From: CAYXLI01 sp964464925
Lineage (GTDB): Bacteria > Acidobacteriota > Terriglobia > Bryobacterales > Bryobacteraceae
Assembly (NCBI GenBank): GCA_964464925.1
Contig: CAYXLI010000005.1
Location: 124,001 to 188,000, forward strand
Length of the DNA stretch: 64,000 bases
Reading direction: 5' to 3'
Positions 24,244-32,406 of this stretch are shown piece after piece. Made by a program: the position numbers and the translations under genes. The notes beneath the pieces were generated by a model that saw only the letters and a list, made by a program, of their open reading frames with translations, did no database searches and was not told the DNA's origin. Within the stretch, counting starts at the first letter, position 1. Each line of letters starts with the position of its first letter.

Positions 24244-27200
24244 TGCAGAACTGGCGAAACGATAAGGACCCGTCGTACCAGCGGTAGGCAGCATCGTAAC
24301 GGAAGTAATAAGCTCTGGGCTCGTTCAGCCACGCCAAGCAACTGGCCGGCTGGGTGGCGGTCATATCCGGCAGGATTTGTTGCCGCAACTCCGGATTCAG
24401 GTAGGCGTACTGAAAGACATGATTGACGCCGTAAGCCCACACGCCCAGAGACATGCGGTCTTCGATGTATACGAGCGGCATGCCTTTGCGCAGGTCCGGA
24501 GCGTTCGAGGGCGGGAAGTTTAGCGCGTTATAGTCCAGACGGTAAAAGTGGCTGGCCGTTCCCACCAGATGCTGGCGTGCATCCGCGCGACCTAGGAACA
24601 GCAACCAGATACAAATCGCCGCAAAGGAGGCTGCAATTACAGAGCGGTGTCGCAATCGGGACAGCATCTCGAAAATCGCGATACCGAACAGACACGAATA
24701 GCCGGCCAGCGGAAGAATTACATGGTGAAAGTATCTGCCGCTGAACACCGGGACGACTGCGAAGATCACAATGAACAGCAGCAACATCAAGAACAGTCTG
24801 CGATAGTCCGGCCTGCGAAGAAGGAGCCAAATCCAAACAACCAGCGTGAATGCAGCGGAGGCAGCACCGAACAAGAGATTGCGACGGTTGACAAAGTCCG
24901 CCGATTGCTGGAGGGGATCGATGTTATCCGGAAATACCCGCATCATCCAGAGCGGATACTTAATCAGATTTTCCCGGATCACGTTGACGTTGAGTTCTTT
25001 GCGGTAGTCGCTCTCGGCGGTCCAGGCTGCCTTCGGAATATTACGCACGTGGACTACATAGTAGAGACCGAGGACCAGGAAGAAGGGAGCAACGAAAATC
25101 GCGGCGCGCTGAATCGACTGCCTCGTGAGCACCAGGGGAAACGCAAGTACTGCAAGAAACCCCGGAGTAGCAACGCTGAGTTCTTTGGAAGTGAGCGCCG
25201 CCAGGAAGGAAGCCAGCGAGAGCCCCAACCAAAAATACTGACGTTTATTCGCCGTTCGTAACGCTTTCACGAAAGTAATGATCGTGGCCAGCACAAAGAT
25301 TACATAGGTGAAATCGAATGCGGCAACTGCGTACACACCTTCAAACAGCGTCGGGTGTGCCAGGTAGTAGATTCCCGCCAGCAGACCAGCCCACCTGGAA
25401 AGGCCGAGCACAACGGCGAGAATGTAGATCAGAAATGCACTCAGGACGGCTGTCGAGAGCTCCAGCACCTTCCATCCAGGCGTGTTGTGCCAATCGATAA
25501 AGAGTTTGCCCACGTAGTAGGGCGTAACGAACGCAGTGGGGCGGTACCAGGGATTCTTAAACTGGAAATACTCGTGCACCACCTTTTGCAACGTGTCGCT
25601 GCGCTCCATCATGTAGAACATGGCGTATTCGGGGCCGAAGGTGCGGTAGGAGACGAGGTCCCAGTAAACCGCGGAAGCGAATACGGCAAGTAATACGGCA
25701 GCCACCAACATCGCTTGACGGTTACTCAGGCCAGGGATGCGGTGCGGCGCCAACACAGGCCGGCGCAATTTGTGCGGGCTAGCCATCGGGACTGGGGAAG
25801 CGGTTGCGGTCCGGTTACGAGCCAAAACCGGCACCAGCGCAGCAGCGGCCCACACCAGGGCGCCGCCAAGACAGATGTCGAAGACCAGGTTGAACAGAAA
25901 CATGTGCTTCACGGGGTCGATGATGCTCTGAGTAATCGACACCAGCGCGAATTGTGAAGCAGCGATCACGAGCAGCCCCAAGTAGAGATCGATCAGGACC
26001 CGGTTGGAAACGACTGTCTGACGACGCCTAATCCAGACCGCCGAGGCCCCTGCAATGCCCATCCAAAGCGCGATCGCTGCGATTGATTTCGGGAAGTAGT
26101 CCGCCTTCCAGGTGCTCCACGTCGAGTTCGCACCCGCTTGAGTCAACGGAGGCATTCCGGTGGACTTTTCGAAATTTCCCAGCAGCGGGCGGAGCAGTAG
26201 CGCAGATTTCGCGTTTCTGTCCAGCACGGTTATCAGCCTGGACGGATGCTTGAGGTAAAACCAACCAATCTTGGGGAAGCTGATCCTCGCGAAAAAGGCC
26301 TGCTGGAAGTAGTCGGAATCGATAGGGGCCGAGTGGTCGTAAGGAGTGCTGTTCGCGTATTTCGCCAGTTCCCGCGGCAGCCCAAGCTCGTCCAGATCCT
26401 TTTGCGGCGTGGGCGAGTCGAGCAGGATACCATCGAATACCGCGACGTAATGAGTCGGTTTGACGATGCTGAGTTGCGGAGTGGAATTGTAGTAGAGCCA
26501 GCTTCCAACAAGGACGACAATCGAAGCACCAGCGCATAGCCACCGCCAGCGGCGCATTCCCGTGAGCCAGCCAAAGCGAAGAAACAGAGGCGCGACAAAA
26601 ATCGCCAGTGGCGTGTTCTGTGGCTTCGCCGAGAGAAACAGCAGCCATAATGCGCAGCAGGCAAACAGACGCGGCAATGTCGGCCTCGAAACGACGTAGA
26701 GCGTAGCCGTGAGCGCAGCCACCAGGAAGACGAAACTGGCCGGCTCGCTATAGAACGAATCGAGATACGCCGCGTAGCCCGCATCAGAAAACGCAAGTAC
26801 GAGGAACGACCCCGTCATGATTTGCGCAACAATACCCCAGCGCGCAGCATACTGCACAAGTAAGAAAATCGCCGGAAGAAGGAAGGCTACGTAGAGCGCC
26901 GCCATGAGGCGCAGATCGAAGAGGCCGCGGTTTGGAACGAAGCGATTTAGAAGAACGGCCGCACGTAGGAAGATGAGTTGAGACGTCGCAAAAGTGGGCT
27001 TGCCGATCGGGTCGTTCTTATAAAGACGGTCGAACCAATTGAAGAATCGGTCGGAGTCCGCCTGGGCGGTGTGACCGAGGTCGTAATAGCCCATCGTGCG
27101 CCAGAAGTCGCCATTGTCAGCCAGACCGATGTAAGGGGGTACGAAGAACTGCGTCAGCAGAAGCCCAGCGAGAAGTAACACGGTGACGCCACTAACAATC

Positions 27201-27262
27201 CACGGGTAGTAAGCGAATAGTTTCTGCGCTCGCCGCGTCTCGCTAGGCTTTGTAAGGATCAT
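24209..27262 (-). CDS. Giant two-module membrane glycosyltransferase-like protein
   Basis: A 1017-residue protein with more than twenty hydrophobic segments. The N-terminal module (about 1-480) begins with a membrane helix and 'IGLADNGDFWRTMGYYDLGH', a pattern I associate with WsfD-type glycan hexose transferases. A polar linker ('RNRTATASPVPMASPHKLRR', ~475-500) joins it to a C-terminal module (about 505-1017) like the GT39/ArnT-type GT-C fold, with 'WYRPTAFVTPYYVGK', 'LLAGIYYLAHPTLFEGVYAV' and a soluble C-terminal ~120 residues. Both should use polyprenyl-phosphate sugars on the periplasmic face. Each module is about the size of a whole GT-C enzyme, so this looks like a fusion. It is monocistronic, and its substrate is unknown. 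Confidence 0.7.
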   Translation of the reverse strand: MILTKPSETRRAQKLFAYYPWIVSGVTVLLLAGLLLTQFFVPPYIGLADNGDFWRTMGYYDLGHTAQADSDRFFNWFDRLYKNDPIGKPTFATSQLIFLRAAVLLNRFVPNRGLFDLRLMAALYVAFLLPAIFLLVQYAARWGIVAQIMTGSFLVLAFSDAGYAAYLDSFYSEPASFVFLVAALTATLYVVSRPTLPRLFACCALWLLFLSAKPQNTPLAIFVAPLFLRFGWLTGMRRWRWLCAGASIVVLVGSWLYYNSTPQLSIVKPTHYVAVFDGILLDSPTPQKDLDELGLPRELAKYANSTPYDHSAPIDSDYFQQAFFARISFPKIGWFYLKHPSRLITVLDRNAKSALLLRPLLGNFEKSTGMPPLTQAGANSTWSTWKADYFPKSIAAIALWMGIAGASAVWIRRRQTVVSNRVLIDLYLGLLVIAASQFALVSITQSIIDPVKHMFLFNLVFDICLGGALVWAAAALVPVLARNRTATASPVPMASPHKLRRPVLAPHRIPGLSNRQAMLVAAVLLAVFASAVYWDLVSYRTFGPEYAMFYMMERSDTLQKVVHEYFQFKNPWYRPTAFVTPYYVGKLFIDWHNTPGWKVLELSTAVLSAFLIYILAVVLGLSRWAGLLAGIYYLAHPTLFEGVYAVAAFDFTYVIFVLATIITFVKALRTANKRQYFWLGLSLASFLAALTSKELSVATPGFLAVLAFPLVLTRQSIQRAAIFVAPFFLVLGLYYVVHVRNIPKAAWTAESDYRKELNVNVIRENLIKYPLWMMRVFPDNIDPLQQSADFVNRRNLLFGAASAAFTLVVWIWLLLRRPDYRRLFLMLLLFIVIFAVVPVFSGRYFHHVILPLAGYSCLFGIAIFEMLSRLRHRSVIAASFAAICIWLLFLGRADARQHLVGTASHFYRLDYNALNFPPSNAPDLRKGMPLVYIEDRMSLGVWAYGVNHVFQYAYLNPELRQQILPDMTATQPASCLAWLNEPRAYYFRYDAAYRWYDGSLSFRQFCTNLLQNPASRK

Positions 27263-27286
27263 CTACAACATCGCCTACGCCGGACT

Positions 27287-27682
27287 TCAGGGAGTAACGA
27301 TGAATTCTTTCTTGTTGCTCTCACCACCACCGTGTTTCAGGTAAACCGGGTAAGTGCCTGGGGTGGCAAAAACTTCTGCAGGAACCGTCGTCGTGTATCC
27401 GCATCCGGTGCCGTGAACAGTAGAAAGCTCCCGGTTGCCAATTACGAGGGTGACTGCACCGCTAGGCGTTCCCGTGCAGGCGACTCCGAGGGCAGCCGTG
27501 CCGTTGGGCTGTACATTGAATGGTCTGCCCGCCTTGGTAGTTGCCGGGTAGATCGCCGTGAGCGTGAGAGGACCTCCCGAGGAAGGCAACGGCTCCGCAG
27601 GTGTGGGCGAATTCGCAGGCACCGGGTCCTTGCTGCAGGCGATGAACAAGAGACAGATCGGAAGGAAGGCAAGTTTTCGCAT
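27287..27682 (-). CDS. Lipoprotein with IPT/TIG-like domain
   Basis: A 131-residue protein with a lipoprotein signal: 'LAFLPICLLFIACSKDP', with the lipobox 'LFIAC' and Cys16 as lipid anchor. A Pro/Ser-rich linker ('VPANSPTPAEPLPSSGGP') leads to a single beta-sandwich: 'LTAIYPATTKAGRPFNVQPN', 'LGVACTGTPSGAVTLVIGNR', 'GTYPVYLKHGGGESN'. This resembles IPT/TIG domains used for binding or spacing on cell surfaces. The start is the second Met of the frame (27682), which begins the signal peptide. It is divergent from the methyltransferase gene with 62 bp in between. The function is unknown. Confidence 0.72.
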   Translation of the reverse strand: MRKLAFLPICLLFIACSKDPVPANSPTPAEPLPSSGGPLTLTAIYPATTKAGRPFNVQPNGTAALGVACTGTPSGAVTLVIGNRELSTVHGTGCGYTTTVPAEVFATPGTYPVYLKHGGGESNKKEFIVTP

Positions 27683-27744
27683 GGCGAAGTACGATTTTAG
27701 CATCCTGTGTGCGCCAAAGGCGCGGGCTGCTAACCTTGAATTGC

Positions 27745-28683
27745 ATGCGCATACAGCCAGGGAGTTCCGAATACGAGGAACACAAAAAAGCGGAAATCGA
27801 GCACTACGCTAAGGTATTCGACGGCTTCTCAGAAACGAAGGAAAGACCTTTGTTCCAGCCGGTGCCGGCGTCTTGGGTAGAGGTGGAAACGCGCGCGGCT
27901 AACCTGATCCGGCAGGCTACCGGACAGGACCTGACCGGGCATCTAATCGAACGAGCGCGCCGGCCCGGCAGCCGGATGCTATCGCTTGGTTCGGGGCCTG
28001 GCGGTATTGAGTTGCTGGTCGCGTCGGTTGTACCGGACGCGGACATTCTCTGCACTGATTTCAACCCAACGCTGCTGGCGCTGGGACGGGAGCGCGCATC
28101 GATGCAAGCCTTGAAGCGCGTACGCTTCGAGCAGGCTGACCTGAATACGTTGAATTTGCCGGCATCCACCTACGATGTTGTGTTTTGCCATGCATCCCTG
28201 CACCACGTTGTCGAACTCGAGCATGTAGCGGAACAGATCCGCAAGACGCTGAGAGCGAATGGCGAACTGATCGTGCTCGATGTCGTCACCCCGAGTGGAT
28301 ACCGAATGTGGCCGGAGAGCGGAGAAGTCGTAAGAGCAATCTGGCCAACGCTGCCCGAGGAACTTCGCGTGAATCACACGGCTTACGCGGATGGCCCGCG
28401 GGTGGATGCCGACGTGTGGGAAGCCGATACGAGCGAGTCCGGAATGGAGTGCATCCGCTCCGGGGAGATTATAGAGATCATCGACCGCACCTTCCGGCGA
28501 GACCGCTTCGTGCCCTACTTCAGCATTTCGAGACGATTCTTCGACACGATGTATGGGCCGAACTACGATCTTCAGAACTCGCTGCACAAGGCGATACTGA
28601 ATTGGATTTGGGAACTTGATTGCTATTACATCAAGACGGGTAAATTGAAACCCGAGACCTTCTTCGGAATTTACAAGGTCTGA
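27745..28683 (+). CDS. SAM-dependent methyltransferase
   Basis: A 312-residue enzyme with a class I methyltransferase core: 'RMLSLGSGPGGIELLVASVV' (motif I near 77-96), 'ILCTDFNPTLLALGRERA', 'FCHASLHHVVELEHVAEQIR' and 'LRANGELIVLDVVTPSGYRM'. A C-terminal extension (about 215-312) with 'FVPYFSISRRFFDTMYGPNY' is probably substrate-specific. The ATG at 27745 is preferred to one 36 bases upstream because that frame overlaps the divergent lipoprotein promoter and adds no homologous sequence. The substrate is not deducible; a nucleotide-sugar or small-molecule methylation is possible. Confidence 0.8.
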   Translation: MRIQPGSSEYEEHKKAEIEHYAKVFDGFSETKERPLFQPVPASWVEVETRAANLIRQATGQDLTGHLIERARRPGSRMLSLGSGPGGIELLVASVVPDADILCTDFNPTLLALGRERASMQALKRVRFEQADLNTLNLPASTYDVVFCHASLHHVVELEHVAEQIRKTLRANGELIVLDVVTPSGYRMWPESGEVVRAIWPTLPEELRVNHTAYADGPRVDADVWEADTSESGMECIRSGEIIEIIDRTFRRDRFVPYFSISRRFFDTMYGPNYDLQNSLHKAILNWIWELDCYYIKTGKLKPETFFGIYKV

Positions 28684-28748
28684 ATGCAGCAAGCGCTTTC
28701 ATGGCCCGAAGCCGCCAGATTTGCGATAGACTTTTCTAGGACATCGCC

Positions 28749-30299
28749 ATGAATCGCCGAACCTTCACCGCCCTCGCCACGGCCGCGGGCTTGCACGTGC
28801 TTACATCGCGCAAGGCTGCGGGATTTCAGACAACAAAAGAAACCCTCACCGTTCATCCGGACGTCGCCATCGGAACCATCCGGCCGGAACTACATAGCCA
28901 TTTCGCGGAGCACTTGGGCTCCTGTGTCTACGGCGGCCTGTGGGTAGGCAAGAACTCGCCGGTACCGAATATTAATGGACATCGCAAGGCCGCAGTGGAG
29001 TATTTGAAAGCGCTCGGCATTCCTGTGCTGCGATGGCCGGGCGGCTGTTTTGCCGATGATTATCATTGGCGCGACGGAATCGGCCCTGCGGACAAGCGGC
29101 CGAAGCGAGTGAACCTGTGGTGGGGCATGTATACCGAAGACAACAGCTTCGGCACGCACGAGTTTATCGAGTTGTGCAGGCTAATCGGGGCCGAACCTTA
29201 CTTCGCGGGCAACGTGGGCAGTGGTACGCCGACCGAGTTGCGCGAGTGGGTGGAGTACTGCAATTTCCCTGAGGGTTCGACGCTGTCCGACGAACGCGTC
29301 AAGAACGGCGCTCGCGATCCGTTCAAAGTGAAGTACTGGGGCGTTGGCAACGAGAACTGGGGCTGCGGCGGGCGAATGATGCCCGAAGAATACGCGGCGA
29401 ATTACCGCCGCTATGCCACTTATATCAGCGCGCGGAATGGGATCGGTGGAACTCCGCTGTATCTGATCGCCTGCGGGCCGAACCGGAATGATCCCGTCTG
29501 GAGCCGGAAGTTCCTGGAGAACATGGGGCCGGGGCTGGGCATGGTGCATGGGTTCGCGATGCACTTCTATTCGAATGGGAAAGCTGAGGCGACCAAGTTC
29601 ACGGTCGACAATCTGCGGGAGCAGCTTTCTTCCTTCGCCGATCTGGACAAGGCCATCGCGCAGCAGCACGGGATTCTGCGCGGGTACGATCCCCAGGGAC
29701 GGATCGGGATGCTGATCGACGAATGGGGCGTGTGGGACCGCATGAATCCCGAAGAAGACAAGAAGTACGGCCGGCTATGGCAGCAGATCACGATGCGCAG
29801 CGCGGTAGCGGCGGCCATGGGGCTGAACGTGTTCCACCGGAATGCGGACAAGCTGGTGATGTGCAATATTGCGCAGATGGTAAACGTGCTGCACTCTCTT
29901 CTGCTGACTGAGGGGGACAAATGCATCCGGACCTCGACGTACTACGCGTATGAGTTGCTGAAACCGCATCGCGGGGCGACGGCGGTGGCGAGCGAGACGG
30001 GGTCGGCGAAGGATCCTCTGGGCATGTCGGTGTCGGCATCGAGGAAGGGGCCGGAATTGGTGTTGACGCTGGTGAATCCGCTTAATGACAGAGCGATGGA
30101 TTTGGATTGCTCACTAGCAGGCGTGACGGCTCATAGCGTGACGGCGCGGATCTTGCATGACAACGACTTCAACGCGTGCAATACGTTCAGCCAACCGGAC
30201 CGGATCGTACCGAAAAATCACAGCGTGACGGCGAGTGGCGGGAGGCTTCAGACAACACTGCCGCCGATGTCGATAGTGACCGCGACGGTGCAGATCTAA
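28749..30299 (+). CDS. GH51 alpha-L-arabinofuranosidase, exported
   Basis: A 516-residue glycoside hydrolase with a Tat-like leader (MNRRTFTALATAAGLHVL). The GH51 markers are 'EHLGSCVYGGLWVG' near 54-67, 'VLRWPGGCFADDYHWRDGIG' near 93-112, the acid/base 'WGVGNENWGCGG' (Glu202) and the nucleophile 'LIDEWGVWD' (Glu325). The C-terminal ~120 residues form the usual beta-sandwich with 'VLTLVNPLNDRAMDLD'. It releases terminal alpha-L-arabinofuranose from arabinoxylan, arabinan or pectin side chains. It is followed by an SDR and an UxaE-type gene, which together suggest pectin or hemicellulose use. GH51 enzymes are more often intracellular, so the export leader is notable. Confidence 0.92.
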   Translation: MNRRTFTALATAAGLHVLTSRKAAGFQTTKETLTVHPDVAIGTIRPELHSHFAEHLGSCVYGGLWVGKNSPVPNINGHRKAAVEYLKALGIPVLRWPGGCFADDYHWRDGIGPADKRPKRVNLWWGMYTEDNSFGTHEFIELCRLIGAEPYFAGNVGSGTPTELREWVEYCNFPEGSTLSDERVKNGARDPFKVKYWGVGNENWGCGGRMMPEEYAANYRRYATYISARNGIGGTPLYLIACGPNRNDPVWSRKFLENMGPGLGMVHGFAMHFYSNGKAEATKFTVDNLREQLSSFADLDKAIAQQHGILRGYDPQGRIGMLIDEWGVWDRMNPEEDKKYGRLWQQITMRSAVAAAMGLNVFHRNADKLVMCNIAQMVNVLHSLLLTEGDKCIRTSTYYAYELLKPHRGATAVASETGSAKDPLGMSVSASRKGPELVLTLVNPLNDRAMDLDCSLAGVTAHSVTARILHDNDFNACNTFSQPDRIVPKNHSVTASGGRLQTTLPPMSIVTATVQI

Positions 30300-30320
30300 T
30301 TTAGACCTTCCGAACCTTAG

Positions 30321-30354
30321 AAAGTGTAAGCTGCTACTTGGGGTCTGACCCCAA
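30321..30354 (+). repeat. Dispersed two-block palindromic repeat, copy 2
   Basis: AAAGTGTAAGCT, 7 variable bases, then the perfect palindrome TTGGGGTC-T-GACCCCAA (30338-30354). Same arrangement and orientation as 18250-18283. It fills most of the gap between the GH51 stop (30299) and the SDR start, so it could also form a hairpin in the transcript between these two genes. Confidence 0.65.
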
Positions 30355-30372
30355 AGTATGGAGAGGAGAATC

Positions 30373-31152
30373 TTGTCTCAAAAGCAAATGATGAATCTGG
30401 CCGGCCGTGTGGCCGTCGTGGTGGGTGGCACATCGGGCCTCGGACGCGCGCTGGCCATAGGATTGGCAGAAGCCGGCGCGCATGTCGTGCCCACGGGACG
30501 GCGCGAGGATATGGTGGCCGCGGTGTGCAGCGAGATTGAAGCTGCCGGCGTGAAGACTCTAAGGCATAGCTGCGACGTCGGTTCGCGCACTTCCATTGAC
30601 GGCTTCCGCGATGCGGTGCTCAATGAATTCGGCAGCGTCCACATCCTGGTGAATTCGGCCGGAAAGATTTTTCGCAAACCGACCAAGGACGTGACCGAAG
30701 CGGAGTGGAACGATTTGATGGACGTGAACGTGACCGGCATGCTGCGCGTGTGCCAGTCTTTCTATGAGCCATTGAAGGCGAGCGGCACGGGACGAATCAT
30801 CAACATCGCGTCACTGAATTCATTCGTGTCGCTGCTCGAAGTGACTGCATACGCATCCTCGAAAGCGGCGGTACTCGGACTGACACGAAGCCTCGCGGTG
30901 GAGTGGGCGAGAGATGGCATCAACGTGAACGCGATTGCACCCGGCGTATTCCGTACGGATCTGAATGCAAAGCTGCTGGACGGCACGGAACGAGGCAAGG
31001 AGTTGCGCATGCGCACGCCGATGAACCGCTTTGGCAAGTTCGAGGAATTGGTAGCGCCTGCCGTGATGTTTGCGTCCGAGGCGTCGAGTTTCATCACCGG
31101 GCAGTGCCTCGCTGTGGATGGAGGGTTCCTGGCATCGGGAGTGAATCAATAA
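30373..31152 (+). CDS. SDR-family dehydrogenase (KduD / gluconate-5-dehydrogenase-like)
   Basis: A 259-residue short-chain dehydrogenase. NAD(P)-binding motif 'GGTSGLGRA' near 18-26, 'NSAG' near 94-97, and a catalytic set of Ser147 ('IASLNSF'), Tyr160 and Lys164 in 'YASSK', followed by 'NAIAPGVFRTDLN' and 'GQCLAVDGGF'. The overall pattern is near 2-deoxy-D-gluconate 3-dehydrogenase (KduD) and gluconate 5-dehydrogenase. A TTG at 30373 is preferred because GAGAGGAG lies in front of it; the ATG at 30358 has only the palindromic repeat upstream. The next gene starts immediately after the TAA. Context suggests a uronate or keto-sugar substrate. Confidence 0.82.
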   Translation: MSQKQMMNLAGRVAVVVGGTSGLGRALAIGLAEAGAHVVPTGRREDMVAAVCSEIEAAGVKTLRHSCDVGSRTSIDGFRDAVLNEFGSVHILVNSAGKIFRKPTKDVTEAEWNDLMDVNVTGMLRVCQSFYEPLKASGTGRIINIASLNSFVSLLEVTAYASSKAAVLGLTRSLAVEWARDGINVNAIAPGVFRTDLNAKLLDGTERGKELRMRTPMNRFGKFEELVAPAVMFASEASSFITGQCLAVDGGFLASGVNQ

Positions 31153-32406
31153 ATGAAGATCGCGAAGTTTTCATTGGGGGTCGGCGACCGCTTTGCGCAT
31201 CAGGCCAAAGCGCAGTTGCAGGCATGCGCCCGCGCTGCAGAACTTGGCGCAGAAGTGGTGCCGGTGTGGAATAAATCGAACCGCGAGCACAAGATTGTGG
31301 GCTCAGAGCCAACCAGCGTGCGCGCCGCGGCCGACAAAGCCGTTGCGGACCTAGGTTGGAAGAAACAGTATTTCATTGACGCCGACCACATTAATCTTGG
31401 AACAGTAGACCGGTTTATTGCACCCAGCGACTTCTTTACTCTCGACGTAGCGGATTACATAGGGCAGAAGCCGGCCGAAGGCGCCGTGCATTCATTTCTC
31501 TCTAAACATCCGGAACTGATCGGGAACATCGAAATCCCTGGAATTGCGGAGCCATTCGATATCCCGCGCGAAACCGCCGCACGGGCTGCATCGAAGTACC
31601 TTTTTGCGGTGACCGAAGCGGGCAAGATCTATCGCCATATCGAAGCGGCGAAGGGCAAGGACAACTTCGTGACGGAAGTCTCGATGGACGAGACGGATCT
31701 GCCGCAGACACCGCCGGAACTGCTGCTGATTCTCGCAGCGATCGCGGACGAGAAGATTCCGATTCAGACCATCGCGCCGAAGTTCACAGGCCGGTTTAAC
31801 AAGGGCGTCGACTATGTCGGCAACGTGCAACAGTTCGAGAAGGAATTCTCGGACGACCTTGCGGTGATCGCTTTCGGTATTAGAAAATACGGGTTACCGG
31901 ACAATTTGAAGTTAAGCGTGCACTCGGGCAGCGACAAGTTCTGCATCTACGGGCCAATTCGCCGCTCGCTGAAGAAGTTCAACGCGGGCGTCCACGTGAA
32001 AACAGCCGGCACGACGTGGTTGGAAGAGTTGATCGGGCTGGCCGAAGCAGGCCCCGAAGGTTTGGCGCTGGCGAAGGAAGTCTATTCAGAGGCGTACGGC
32101 CATTGCGAAGATCTGTGCGCTCCGTATGCGGCTGTGATCGATATCGATCGCTCGAAGTTGCCCTCGCCCGCTGAGGTGAATGGCTGGGGGGCGGAGCAGT
32201 ATGCGAGCGCACTGCGGCACGATCCATCGAATCCGATGTTCAACATGCATCTGCGGCAACTTCTGCATGTCGGCTACAAAGTTGCCGCGGCCATGGGCAA
32301 GCGGTACACGGACATGCTGGTGAAGTGCGAGGAATCGATTGCGCGAAACGTAACCGCCAATCTCTTTGACCGGCACATTCAACCTCTGTTCCTGGCGAAA
32401 GACTAA
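31153..32406 (+). CDS. uxaE: UxaE-type tagaturonate epimerase
   Basis: A 417-residue protein matching the tagaturonate epimerase (UxaE) family described from Thermotoga maritima, which interconverts D-tagaturonate and D-fructuronate in hexuronate catabolism. Recognisable blocks are 'GVGDRFAHQAKAQLQAC' at the N-terminus, 'VWNKSNREHKIVGS', 'FIDADHINLGTVDRFI', 'QTIAPKFTGRFNKGVDYVG', 'LKLSVHSGSDKF' and 'HVKTAGTTWLEELIGLAEAG'. Conserved His, Asp and Lys residues in these blocks probably bind the catalytic metal. Its ATG follows the SDR stop without a gap. The stop overlaps the stop of the convergent mbfA-like gene. No uxaC or uxuA is in the window. Confidence 0.85.
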   Translation: MKIAKFSLGVGDRFAHQAKAQLQACARAAELGAEVVPVWNKSNREHKIVGSEPTSVRAAADKAVADLGWKKQYFIDADHINLGTVDRFIAPSDFFTLDVADYIGQKPAEGAVHSFLSKHPELIGNIEIPGIAEPFDIPRETAARAASKYLFAVTEAGKIYRHIEAAKGKDNFVTEVSMDETDLPQTPPELLLILAAIADEKIPIQTIAPKFTGRFNKGVDYVGNVQQFEKEFSDDLAVIAFGIRKYGLPDNLKLSVHSGSDKFCIYGPIRRSLKKFNAGVHVKTAGTTWLEELIGLAEAGPEGLALAKEVYSEAYGHCEDLCAPYAAVIDIDRSKLPSPAEVNGWGAEQYASALRHDPSNPMFNMHLRQLLHVGYKVAAAMGKRYTDMLVKCEESIARNVTANLFDRHIQPLFLAKD

